Shown in pieces: positions 46,749-56,670 of a stretch of 64,000 nucleotides of DNA. The stretch's first letter is position 1. Every line of letters begins with the position of its first letter. The translations under genes and the position numbers were made by a program. Source of the DNA: Ophioderma brevispina (Eukaryota; Echinodermata; Ophiuroidea; Amphilepidida; Ophiodermatidae); NCBI GenBank assembly GCA_023653785.1, contig JAMKCH010035778.1:1-64000 (forward strand), read 5' to 3'. The notes beneath the pieces are model-generated. The model saw only the letters and a program-made list of their open reading frames with translations. It was not told the origin of the DNA and ran no database searches.

Positions 46749-47524
46749 TTGGAATGGGGAGTTATTGAGCTAGGAAGCTGTTGGAACCAGACAGCCCTCT
46801 CCAAAACAGTGCCTGGTCCAGCAACTAAGCGCTTACGATGGTTACGACGCGTCAGTTCAGATCATCGTTCCAACCCTAATACAAAAGCTAAACGAATTCA
46901 ATCAATTTCTACCTGGACAACGCCTTTACCATCACATGAGCATTTTCTTGGAAAAGATAATAACCGTGCACTAGAGCTTATCCAATACATGGATACCATA
47001 CGGAAACGTGCGAGAGAGTTTGGCGGGATAGGCTGGCAAAGTTATGATACGAGTTTCCGGCAGGAACAAGCTCACAGGCCTAACGATCATGGCAAACTAT
47101 TGATCAACCCTGTATTAACGAAGCTGTTTGCGCCATCAAACAACAGCCAAGGAGAAGGCGAACTATGAGGTCAACTAGTTCGTCAAGGCAGAATACTGCA
47201 GTGGACACGGCCAGGGGATTGCGATCTTTCGGAGCTCAAACCCGTGCTTTGCATACAATAAGGGGACCTGTACAAGGAGCCCAAGCAAATACTCACACAA
47301 ATGCACGAAATGTCAAGGCTTTAATCACCCAGCCTTCAAATGCCTTAAGTCGGGACGGACAACAAACGGAAAATCAGTGGTACAGCAAAAAGCAAGTTGG
47401 CATATCGCCAAGGACATATTCAAGTCGGCCATCGCCAAATAATACACCCAACACTGGAAAGAGGGGGCTGGGGCTCCGTTATCACCGGGAACCAGACCGG
47501 GATATACTGCTATGTGGTTTTTAA
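46749..47524 (+). pseudogene. Ngaro Gag-like ORF (two overlapping frames)
   Basis: Frame one (46749-47168) includes ALELIQYMDTIRKRAREFGG followed by IGWQSYDTSFRQEQA. That matches the YM..I....GG..W..YD..FR pattern of Ngaro/DIRS Gag. Frame two (47165-47524) is Ser/Thr/Arg/Asn-rich, as in the Gag C-terminus. A frameshift near 47165 separates them. Confidence 0.65.
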
Positions 47525-47589
47525 GGGAGGGTTTCTGCTAGGTTATTGCGGGCGACGTCAACCAAGGTTCGCAGTTTCAATCATCAGCA

Positions 47590-48325
47590 AACAAAATACT
47601 GAATGAAGTACTACAGAATAAGTTGACAAAGAAATTGCGGCGGGCAGAATGCTGGTCCTTTTCTAAACCACCAATCCACAACCTACAATGCTCTCCAATA
47701 GGCCTTGTTCCAAAACAGTGAACCCCGGTGTGAATTTAGGATCATTCACAATTGATCCTATCCAATAGGCCTCGCTAGCAACGATTGCAATCCAGGGAAA
47801 TCTGTGCGTTAGTATACATTCCTTCGACGGCCAGCGGTAGAAATGGTAAGCAAAGGCGGCCATGGTGCATGGATGGATAAGACCGACTCAAGTAGCCTTC
47901 AGAACCTCCTTCCGATGTACAGGTGGGGACTTCGATTTTATTGGGGTTTTACTCAAAGGGAACTACTATTTCGATAAAATGCTACCCATGGGAGCGTCGA
48001 TAAGCTGTGCACGTTCGAAAAGTTTGCCCCACATTTGAATTCAACTTGAAGAGAATTACTGGATGCTCTGATGTAGTCCATTATTTGGACGATTGCGTTT
48101 TTGTTGCGCCCCAGAAATAAACAAGTGCCCATCATGATGTTAACCCGATTAAGGGTAATGTGTTGAAGAGGCTTGAGCGTACCACTGGCTTGATAAAACC
48201 GTAACCCCAACACAACGAATCACATTCCTGGGTTCTAGAAATTGACTCTATTCGCCGACAAGTGCAAATTCCAACCGAGAAGAAGCTGGCAGCGCTGAAG
48301 AGAGCAACTGCCAGATAATATATAC
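47590..48325 (+). pseudogene. Ngaro/DIRS reverse transcriptase, broken
   Basis: PPIHNLQCSPIGLVPKQ near 47668-47720 is the RT N-terminal motif. 'LKGNYYFDKMLPMGASISCA' near 47953-48012 is the palm region. HYLDD (catalytic YLDD codons at 48082-48093) with CVFVAPQ follows, then 'SWVLEIDSIRRQVQIPTEKK' near 48230-48290, the motif after the catalytic site. Frame changes and stops break the ORF. Confidence 0.85.
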
Positions 48326-48419
48326 AAAAGAGTCAGCATCACTCAAGCAGATCACAATCCTTTATCGGTCACTGAATTTTTGTGTGCAAGGCTGTAGCAC
48401 CTGGGAGAACCTTTTTAAG

Positions 48420-48960
48420 ACGTTTTAATGATCTTACGACAGCAAATCAAGACACACACGATTTATCCGCATAGGAAAGGGCGCCCGGGAGGACCTAGCA
48501 CTGTGGTCTTTATTCCTGGACCAATACAATGGGGTATCACTCTTTCTGTCAGACAAGTGGTTCGACAACACAGACATGGAGCTGTACACGGGATTGCTGC
48601 GCAGCAAGAGTTTTTGGGGCGTAGGATTTTAGAGGAAGCTGGACCCAAGGCGATGGGACTTTGACGGGACGTCGGACCATCAATGCCTACATGGAAGTAT
48701 CCAATTACGTCGCAATACGGCTTTGGGGGCCACCAAATGCGAAACAAAAGGTACTCCTATGGACTGAGAATCAGGCCACCAAGTCGTCGCTGTTATCAAC
48801 CGGAAGACTTCAAAGTGCCCCCAGATTATGAAACTCTCTCAGGGACGATAGTACTGGCTGGGTCTAACCATAATATTTTGATCAAAGACAAAATATGTGC
48901 CGGGGAAAACTAATCAAATTGCTGATGCCTTGTCCCGATTTCAGAATCAGCGTTCAGGGA
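48420..48960 (+). pseudogene. Ngaro/DIRS RNase H domain remnant
   Basis: 'YNGVSLFLSDKWFDNTDMEL' (about 48529-48590), then 'GLLRSKSFWGVGF' and 'LLWTENQATKSSL' (about 48755-48795), ending with 'IADALSRFQNQRS' near 48919-48957. These are the DIRS-type RNase H blocks, followed by the usual ALSR motif before the recombinase. Frames are mixed. Confidence 0.78.
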
Positions 48961-49059
48961 GCTAGATCCGGACGCCAGACGTGGAATATGACCGCCACTG
49001 CAGTCCATCGGACTAGAGGCAGAAGCTGAACTCCTACTCGACGTGGCCAATCCAATAGG

Positions 49060-49460
49060 ACCCAGCAAACCTAAAGACGGCTGTTACTTCTTTTCAAGAA
49101 TTCAGGGCTTCCATAGGTTGTAGCTCAATCATTGCCGGCTTCCCGCAAATGTGTATATTTGTTATAGCCCCAACTGGCTATTCGTAAGTACTCGCCGGCA
49201 TCGGTTAGCTACATACCTGTGGTGGATATGCATATGAGCACAAAATTAAACAACTTGCATGACCCTACATAGCTTTTATAATAAAAAGTTTGATAGAAGG
49301 TCTAAAACCGGAAAGGCAGGTAGCCGCACTGATGCCAGAGCCCAATACCATGATATATTGAAGCGGATTTGCTCCATATTACTAAGATAACCAAAGTCCT
49401 AGTTATGAGGCGCAAACTGTTCCGGGGCGCCTTTGCCTAGTTTCTTTGTTTCTTAGAGTG
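49060..49460 (+). pseudogene. Tyrosine recombinase remnant (Ngaro/DIRS)
   Basis: Weak but correctly placed. 'KLNNLHDPT' near 49247-49270 and 'SLIEGLKPERQVAAL' near 49288-49333 resemble the N-terminal half of DIRS recombinases, followed by 'SYEAQTVPGRLCLVSLF' near 49403-49450. The catalytic Arg, His-x-x-Arg and Tyr motifs cannot be found, so the enzyme is dead or too decayed to read. Confidence 0.55.
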
Positions 49461-50119
49461 GCGAATTGCAGCCAAAGTGGCTAAATCGGTTCAAAAATCT
49501 GTTATCGAAGTACCGATGTGACGTTTTCGGAGGATAGCATGTGTTCTCAGATTATAGATTTTCAAAAAATAACCAGCGAGGCGACCCTCGGTGGTTCAGG
49601 GTAACGACCTCAAATTGACTGTCAAGATCTGTCCCGTGCTAAACTTTGCGAGCATTATGGAGTTGCGTCCGGACAATCTTTGGTCCGTTGTTTTGCCATT
49701 TTGAGCATTCCCCCCGTACTGGTTTCAAGTGACAAAACACTTGAGTCGGCTCTATCTTTCTGTCAAATGGATTCAAGAGTGAATTGAAAACCCACCTTTA
49801 GAAGGGGGCGGAACTGCCGCATATGCAATGTCTCTCCGGGATGAGCAGGATCATGAGAATGGGGAGATGGCGATCTGCTTGCTTTACTAAGTACATACGT
49901 ATCCAGTAGTTCCATACCTAGCTGAGCACCATTGAATCAAGTCAAGCCAATTCATGCCCATGTGTTACCATTATTATACCCTTACGTCGACACAAAATTG
50001 GGACCAATTGCTTGCAAAATACTGTATTTAAATTATATTATAATTCGTTGGCACACGTTAATGTGGAAAACGTTTTGTTAATAGAGTACTATTGTTTAAA
50101 CTGTATATTGACCTAGGGT

Positions 50120-50731
50120 ACCACGAAGCTTTGGATAATGGGCGACGCAGTATTCACCTGGGCAGCCCACAGAGCTCTCTACGCCCAGAAGGGGTAACCC
50201 TCGGGCTCGAAACGTCAACCCCGAGGTCACGTGGAAAGGGGTAAGGGGAGCCAAATTGGCTGAATTTGAGTTAATTCGACTGGATGCCATTGCGGGTGAA
50301 GGATATCGCCCCGACATATCTCTCATTATATGGGCACGGAATGATGTTATTTCACCCAGTTTGAAAGCCATGTTCTCACTTGTAACAAGTAATTGATGTG
50401 TGCAACCGCAACATTCCTGCCGCGCAAGAATAATATGGTCCGATATCCTCACCCGCCTTTTCTTTTATCAGGACCAAGACCAAGCTTCCACTGTAAGTGC
50501 CCTCAACAAATCAATAGATTTGCAAGAAGCAGATTCTACGCAAGAGGTGGCTATATAATACATCATCCTTACATTACTGACCTTAACCATGACTTGTTTT
50601 ACTATGACTGCCTCCATCTCAGTGATATGGGCACCGACCTATTCGTGAATAATTTAAAAGCTGCGCTGGAAACATTTATTGAGGCACCATATATTGCAGA
50701 ATATCCCTATGACTTTAGTGACCAAAATTAA
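50120..50731 (+). pseudogene. Ngaro SGNH-hydrolase (esterase-like) ORF
   Basis: Block I region reads MGDAVFTWAAHRA near 50139-50178; the family nucleophile Ser of GDS is Ala here. 'VTWKGVRGAKLAEFE' near 50227-50272 is in another frame, then 'RPDI' near 50311 and 'ARND' near 50335. The last block, YYDCLHLSDMGTDLFVNNLK, carries the Asp and His of the DxxH motif (codons from 50606). The final frame (50393-50731) is open for 112 codons, longer than anything else in the element. The enzyme's role in Ngaro is not known. The frameshifts and the lost Ser argue that it is inactive. Confidence 0.75.
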
Positions 50732-50985
50732 AATCCATTTCAGCTCGGTGTTGTTGGGCCAATCCCTACCAGGTTAGGTCTTGGTTGGGTGATTTGTTTC
50801 AGAAAATAATTAAGCTCAAGCAGTACTGTCAGGTGCATTTTCTTGGCATGAATTTCACACGTGCTCAATAATTTTGACAGTATATTTAAGCTCCTATGAG
50901 CATTTTATAGATTTGTAACAATTTTCTACTGATTTAATTATACTAGAAAAAAGACACTAGTATTCGTTTGGGGCCCCCGTTGTTT

Positions 50986-51161
50986 AATGTGACGCCTGTC
51001 ACTAGATAAAGACACTAGGGATTTATGCATGAAACAAGACACATGCACACCATTTAGGCGTTACTTTTGTTATAATGTGTTGCCTATCACTAGATGAAGA
51101 CACTAGTGATATCTGTATGAGACAATACACATGCACAACTTTAAAGGCATTTTTTACATAT
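50986..51161. repeat. Two tandem 88-bp repeats in the Ngaro tail
   Basis: Units start at 50986 and 51074 ('aatgtgacgcctgtcactag' and 'aatgtgttgcctatcactag'). Both contain 'aagacactag' and 'acacatgcaca'. A partial third unit ('aagacactag') is at 50951. The position after the last ORF fits the split direct repeats (B1-A2-B2) of Ngaro elements, but I could not match one to the 5' end. Confidence 0.7.
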
Positions 51162-51739
51162 TTGCTTTAAATATATAAATAACTATGGCAAACTCCACTT
51201 TGTTGTTGCGTGTCGTTTTTTCCGTACTCTGAGTGAATAATTCACAGCTAAATTGATTCAACTCTTTCCATTTAATTCATGAAGTATGCCGATGAAATTC
51301 AGTTTTAATCACTGTTGCGACCAATACTGTTTTGTGCCACCTTAGAAAGCTCTAATTTGTATTGTTTAAAAGCAATAATGAGATTTCTGGTCAATTTTGC
51401 CCAAAATTGGCCATTTTGGGGTAAAAAAAGTGTGTTATCTCTAAGGTTTGCTACCTGCTCTGTTGCTTAATGATATTCATAGATGTATTAATACTTGGGC
51501 CCATACTACATGTACTATGCACATATCCAGGTTCATTATAGTCATGGGGAACATTTTCAAGTTCAAAAGTGGCATTTTCTGACTTCAGGTTGGAATTGGA
51601 TATACATTAAATTAGATTTGAGTCTGGGGAAATATGTTTAATTTCTATATTTTGGCTGACTTATTTTTCACACTTTGGCATGAAATTTGGTCAAACTGAC
51701 AAAAAACCTTAATTGTCGTAGGGACCCTTTCCTGTAAGC

Positions 51740-52810
51740 TAGTTAGTCCAACATGTAGGATATATAAAATTCATATTAAATGGATGAAAACTAAAGAAAG
51801 TATAAATACCGGTTATCGAATACTCACTGAGCCTTAGTATGGCTAGTCTCCCATCCATATTCCCCTTCAGCTGCTGCAATGCAGGGTGGCTGCACGTAGC
51901 AAGCTGGCGGATTGTCAGGAAAGTAGGGCAAATGGCGCGCTTTGGCAAAGTATGGAGGGATGCTGTGGCTGCAATCACTTTGCAAGACCTCTAATGGGTT
52001 GAGACGCAGGTCCTCATGAGAAGTGGAAACGTCTCTTCCACACACCAAGGACTTCTCCACCAATCTCCGCTATGGTCAAAGCGGAGTTGTACCTCTCTTC
52101 AGCGTGGTTTGTAGGATTGCGTAGAGGAGTCCAAATCAAACATGGATGACAAGGGTATCCACTGTCTCCTAGAATGATCCCTCTTCTTTCTCGTCTCGCA
52201 AATTCCTCCCACAAGGCACGTTCCGCCAGCTGCGAGCTATGGGTGCTGCCAGGATGCCTCACGACGATGTTAGTTATGAACCATTTGGCATCACTACCAC
52301 CTGACAGTGATGGGTGAGTACTCTTTCTGCATACATAGCTCTTCATGTTCAGTTGTTGATTGGCATCTGACGTGGGTCCATTCAAACAATTCCCCACGAC
52401 ACCTGGAACCCTGCAATGTCAAAAACTCATGTTGTACTATTGGGGTATCCGGGGGTTGGAAACTTCACAACTTGCGGAGCAATACCTCACCACTGCATCA
52501 GATTACTCGATGGTGATCCTACTTACACGTGGTTGCGCTGACATCGCTCAATCTGCGCAGAACACCTGAAAGTTCTGTGGCATAGAAGCGCAACGCTGTA
52601 CATACTTGCAACACTGGAGGAATGGGGTGATTCCCCCCTGAGAGTTGGGCCTCCAATTCATCATTTGTAGATCAGTAAGTCCATTATCGCGTAGCGACTT
52701 AGACGAAATTTGTAGCCAACTACATCATCAAAGTTTTCAAGTGGATTTGATCGATCTTTGAAATCCTATCTACGGAGACTCATCGAGCAAAAACACGTGT
52801 GCAGCCCATG
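51740..52810 (-). pseudogene. PIF/Harbinger DDE transposase (HARBI1-like), broken
   Basis: Read on the - strand. 'DRSNPLENFDDVVGYKFRLS' (about 52765-52705) and 'TLRGESPHSSSVASMYSVAL' open the N-terminal half. 'GIAPQVVKFPTPGYPNS' (about 52490-52440) is the helix-turn-helix-linked motif. 'WFITNIVVRHPGSTHSSQLA' (about 52285-52215), 'RGIILGDSGYPCHPCLIWTP' and 'NHAEERYNSALT' hold the DDE core (GDSGYP and the RAEERYN-type block). The C-terminus, 'MDGRLAILRLSEYS', ends near 51815. The sequence jumps between frames at least four times. It faces the Myb-like gene, the usual arrangement. Confidence 0.9.
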
Positions 52811-53026
52811 GTGTGCTTGGCGCAAATTGCTGAATGAATACTAAGGGCAACTTTTAAGGAAGCTATGAGGTCCCTTAAAATTTGACCTAAATTGGGCACG
52901 TTAAGGGTAACACTTACCCTTAAAGGTGTTGTGAAATGCACTTAAGTGTAACTCTTAAAATTTACCTCAACTTAAGGGAAACCCTTAGCCAAGTTGCACT
53001 TAAGTGTGCTTTGTGAATACGGCCCC

Positions 53027-53600
53027 AGTAACCTATTTTGTTGGATAATGTGGAAACTAAGCATAACAATAAGGCAAACTCTTCCTTATTTCAATCTTTT
53101 AAGCTAGGGAAACAATTTTCACCACATATTAACCGAATCACAGCAACTTATAACTTTTTTCCCATGTACACACCAAAATTGATTATTTTTCACTATTTTT
53201 ATATTTTACCCCTTAACTCCGAAACTATAAGCCATAGTTGTGTAAACTATTCCCTTTTTTGGAATCCTTGTAAACAGACAAATATCATGGTGTGCTTTTC
53301 AACACAATCGGAGCACTTTAACATTTTAATACTGTATAACCTTGAAATCAAAGCTGGGGTCCATTAAGGGGTGTTGACAAGTGCTTCTATCAATTTTATG
53401 GATCATCAATGCCTAAAGTACTTGTGTGCAAAAATTCACAATTTTATCTGAAAGCGCACACTCTAGAGTCCCCTGTTATTATTTGCAAGAAGAGTTTACA
53501 TCATTTTTTACAAAATATGGCCAAAAAATATTCCATAAGGGCTATTGCATTCCCTGAAAGTATAACCTTTTGTCACTCATTATCACTTTTGAAAGTTTTT
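53027..53600. other. AT-rich spacer right of Harbinger
   Basis: No family recognised in the ORFs at 53038-53367 or 53409-53648. 'ccattaaggggtgttgacaa' near 53360 resembles wording in the 40374-42440 repeat. The DR1-type repeat may therefore have been the Harbinger target, with 42440 and 53030 once adjacent (inference). Confidence 0.35.
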
Positions 53601-53835
53601 ATCATTATTTATGATAAAAATGTTAATAGTCGGAGAGATATGGTCTAAGTTATGGCCTGTCCGTAAAGTTGAGTATACACATTGTTTTTGCTGAAAATGA
53701 TAGATTAGGGTGTGTAGAATAAGAATCTGCCGGGTGCCACCCGGGCATCCTTGGGCGTTTTGAGAAATCAAAGATGGCGTCGCCATAAATTATAATTATC
53801 AAGTATTTTTGACGAACAACTGTACGGTCACATGA
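53600..53835. repeat. Fragment of the F1 fold-back family
   Basis: 53635-53790 matches the F1 left arm at 2212-2370: 'ccgtaaagttgagta', 'gatagattagggtgtgt', 'aagaatctgccgggtgccac' and 'cgtcgccataaat'. 53820-53855 matches F1 3394-3425 ('ctgtacggtcacatgaa', 'ctgactac' or 'ctgacta'). A second F1-family copy therefore existed, now truncated. Confidence 0.8.
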
Positions 53836-54029
53836 ACGTTCTCTCTGACTATACCGTTTAGAACCTCGAGGAATGCTACGGTGAGATTTTGTCCAGAAAA
53901 TAATGGTCCTGAACTATATTTTAACTCGTCTCATAGTGGCGCTATTCATGATGAGGTGTGCGCTTTATTCCGTTAGCATGGTTAATGTGTTTATTTAAGT
54001 ATTGCAAAAGAGCGCTGTTCTGCCGGTTC

Positions 54030-54108
54030 GGATTGTGTGAAGTCCGCCTGTGGGCGCTCGTCTTGTAATCCGAAAGTCCTGTGTTCGATTCCCACTCCAG
54101 GCGTAAAA
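54030..54108 (+). tRNA. tRNA-like sequence (SINE head or tRNA-Thr-like pseudogene)
   Basis: 'cttgtaa' anticodon loop (54061-54067; TGT, Thr-like) and 'gtgttcgattcccac' T-arm/B box (54081-54095). The stretch 'cgcctg' (54045-54050) can pair with 'caggcg' (54098-54103). The D arm is missing or degenerate and the stems are imperfect, so a functional tRNA is unlikely. Confidence 0.45.
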
Positions 54109-54109
54109 T

Positions 54110-54780
54110 TTTACTTCATTATTATTTTATCTTGAAGTTAGAGATTGCAATGGAAACATCAGAGTTGGCTATTGCCTTATGAGATAATTTAACTGCTTGT
54201 GGTCCTGGACCATAGTATCGAGCCAGAATATCACACGTGCTCGAGGAATGTAGTGATCCCTAAAAAATTCAATCAATTTTCAACAATCATAGAAAAACTC
54301 TTATTCATATTTTCGAAATATCACTTTTGGATCATAAACAAGCAGGGAAAAAACAAAAACTGTATTTGGAGTTGGCAATTTTCTTCATCCGATCTCTGGT
54401 ATTGCGAGGTTTGGGGAAAGAATAGAAGATTTCTGGGTATTTCTGTCCCTTTTTTGAGTAATGGACGAAGTCCAAACACGCCATAACTCTACAATCAATT
54501 GGAATCTACTATAATTGAACTTTGAAATACAATCCGATTTTTGGCGACATTGAACAATGCTAAACACAATACGTAAACACCCATGGGTTGCGCATCCCTA
54601 TACAAATTTGGAACGCGGAAACCTATTCGTGTAGGTATTCAATGTTGTTTTCAGCTGTCGTTTCTTATCTCTGAAACCAAACTATACAATAGATATTAGT
54701 TTACTTCATAGATTTACGTACAGAGGGAAACAAGACAATGACGTCGAAGAAAGATATGAAGATGAAGAATCGGAAAAAAA
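54110..54780. other. Spacer, nothing assigned
   Basis: AT-rich. The ORF at 54199-54486 has no recognised motif. Confidence 0.35.
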
Positions 54781-56670
54781 ATACTAACTTTAATAAAAAA
54801 TAATGTGGGCAAGAATAACGATGATATTGACCTTAACCTTAATGCCTAGGTGTTTCACTCACTTGGGCCTAAGGGGGGGGGGATCCTTGGAACCCCCCCC
54901 CCCCAAGGACACCACTTTCCCGGGAATTTCAATGAACTATACCACCTTTGAGGGGGCATAAGAACAAGGCCACAAGTGCAATATAAATGAGTTCCGGTTT
55001 GATCGTCGGGCAACACATTGTTTTCGAAATGCGGTCAAAATCGCTCAAAAGTAGTATGATGTTTCCCCCCCGCGGAAAAAAACCCAGCTCAACAGCAATA
55101 CACATTGCAAATCATTGTGATGTGAGAGCTGGCTCTAAAGGACAATGTACATATATTAAACACAAACATTACCATTTTGTACATTCTGTATTTTTTTGGG
55201 GGGGCAGTCGTTTTTGCCATAGTTTTGTACAGGCATTGCGCGCAGTCTTTCGATGATGGAATCGCTTTTTTTCAGCACTTAACAAGGTTTAATTATTTTT
55301 TCTGATTTGTAATTTATTTTGTTCATGCATATGAACATACATAGCAAAAAAAATTTTCTGCAACCGGGTTTGCTAATTTTTAATTTTTAAACACACTCCC
55401 ATTGTGCCTAAGGGGGGGTTACCTAGGGACCCAAGCTAATTATCTCATTAACCGGGCAAGAACAGTTTAGTATTTTTTTAATTGGAAAGAGCGCATCGAT
55501 AGTTAACCCAATTACAAAACATTAAGTTTGGAAATTTTTTCACGAGTGAGAAATTGTTCGAAAACAAATCTTGGGTACTATGGAACCCCCCCCCCCCCTT
55601 AGGCACTTAATTGTTCCTACATCACTATTTTATAGATTTGTTGTTGGTTTTTTATAAAACCTGTCTAATATACTATCATGTGTTGAGAAAATGAAAGAAA
55701 TCGTACCAAAAATAAACTAGATATGGCAGGTTTTGTAAGCAACACCCCTTTTCCCTCCATTCCTATGGGAAATTTACACACATTAACTTGTGTTTGTAAG
55801 AATGTACAATATCATGGATACCCATTTCATCTATGTTAATCATGATCTATTTAAGACCAATGTTCCAACGGGAATATGAAACAAAAAAAAAAAAACAAAT
55901 TTCCCCCAACAGCAATTCACTTGTGTTTTCAAAGCAGAAAACATAAACTGCCCATTGTTTAAGATATTGCTAGGAGTTTAGTCCCATTGCCATAGCTTGT
56001 ATCTATACCGGGATTACAGTAATAGTAGTTCGAAACCCTTACACATCAGGATTACCTGGGTGATATTTTGTGTGAATTACTATGCCAGTTCCACAATCAA
56101 TTACAGTTACATTGATGATTTGCAATCTAAACTCTCACTTCATTACTTTATAATGCTATACCCCGTATATCGTACATTAACGAATATCTTGCTTTAAAGG
56201 CTGATTCATAGATTTGGAAATAATAATTTTTTTGTGTATTTAATTAAAATGCCAACTATAACCAAAGATAATCACCTTAAATGCCTAATTCAAAAGTGTT
56301 TGAGATAAATCAGATTTCGTTTTACATGTATTAAACATTTATGTGTAAGTATACAGTGCATAGGATCTGTGATCACAAATTCGGGGGGGTATCCGGAAAT
56401 TTATACAAAGTTATCATTTTCTATGAAGAACTTCGATTTGAGCTTAGCTATTTCACACATGATTAGTGTATGAACAAGCTTTTTATGCAAAAACACAATT
56501 GTTAGAAAATGTGAGGGCGCCCTCCTCAGAATCTCTGAGTCATCCTTTAACTGTATAAATCCCATTGGAACTATATTAGATTTGCTTTAATTTAAACAAC
56601 ACCAATACTGTGATTCGTGTTTTATCAAGGCATCTGCATTCCTTGCACATTTTGTTTATTCACGTAAGTA
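54781..56670. mobile_element. TA-ended MITE, copy 2 (with nested insertion)
   Basis: The left end 'tactaactttaataaaaaat' (54782) and 'ttgacctta' pair with the right end '...tttgtttattcacgtaagta' (ending about 56670). The interior from 55617 to 56660 follows copy 1 (7290-8097) with 'ttttataaaac', 'aatgaaagaaatcg', 'cttgtatctataccgggatt', 'aactgtataaatcccattgg' and 'tatattagatttgctttaa'. The left arm is separated from the body by another element at 54850-55610, so that element inserted later. Copy 2 also has about 200 bp of extra sequence in the 56200-56540 part. Confidence 0.8.
54850..55610 (+). mobile_element. GC-hairpin family F4, copy 1
   Basis: Ends are G-run and C-run blocks: 'gggcctaagggggggggg' near 54867-54882 with 'aacccccccccccaagg' just inside, and 'ccccccccttaggcactt' near 55588-55609. 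The outer sequences are inverted copies ('aagtgcctaagggg' type). The first end can fold into an almost pure G:C hairpin. A third 'gcctaaggggggg' lies internally near 55406. The same sequence occurs inverted at 57957-58745. It lies within MITE copy 2. No protein; the ORF at 54987-55256 is not supported by the second copy. Confidence 0.8.

Larger units (their letters stand above)
46740..51160 (+). mobile_element. Ngaro-type (DIRS superfamily) retroelement, decayed
   Basis: The order is Gag-like, RT, RNase H, tyrosine-recombinase remnant, then an SGNH-hydrolase ORF, with an 88-bp tandem repeat after it. That order and the hydrolase ORF are characteristic of Ngaro elements. These transpose via a tyrosine recombinase and leave no target duplication. 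It lies inside the Harbinger element between its two genes. The 5' end is not fixed and could extend to about 46490. Confidence 0.82.
42485..53026. mobile_element. PIF/Harbinger element containing a nested Ngaro element
   Basis: Outer termini are inverted: 42485 'ggggcccgtattcag' against the complement of 'tgaatacggcccc' ending 53026. About 170 bp of AC-TTAAG-rich subterminal repeats follow on each side (42500-42660 and 52850-53010). Inside are a Myb-like gene on the + strand and a HARBI1-type transposase on the - strand, the standard two-gene Harbinger layout. The total of 10.5 kb is reduced to roughly 6 kb when the Ngaro segment is removed. No clear 3-bp target duplication is visible, so the exact ends may be off by a few bases. 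Confidence 0.85.

Noticed and set aside
49540..50100. Continuation of a recombinase catalytic domain
   Set aside because: No Arg, His-x-x-Arg or Tyr catalytic block could be read in any frame.
46740..50740. Endogenous retrovirus or pararetrovirus
   Set aside because: The RT and RNase H wording and the SGNH ORF fit Ngaro/DIRS tyrosine-recombinase retroelements; no integrase, protease or envelope was seen.
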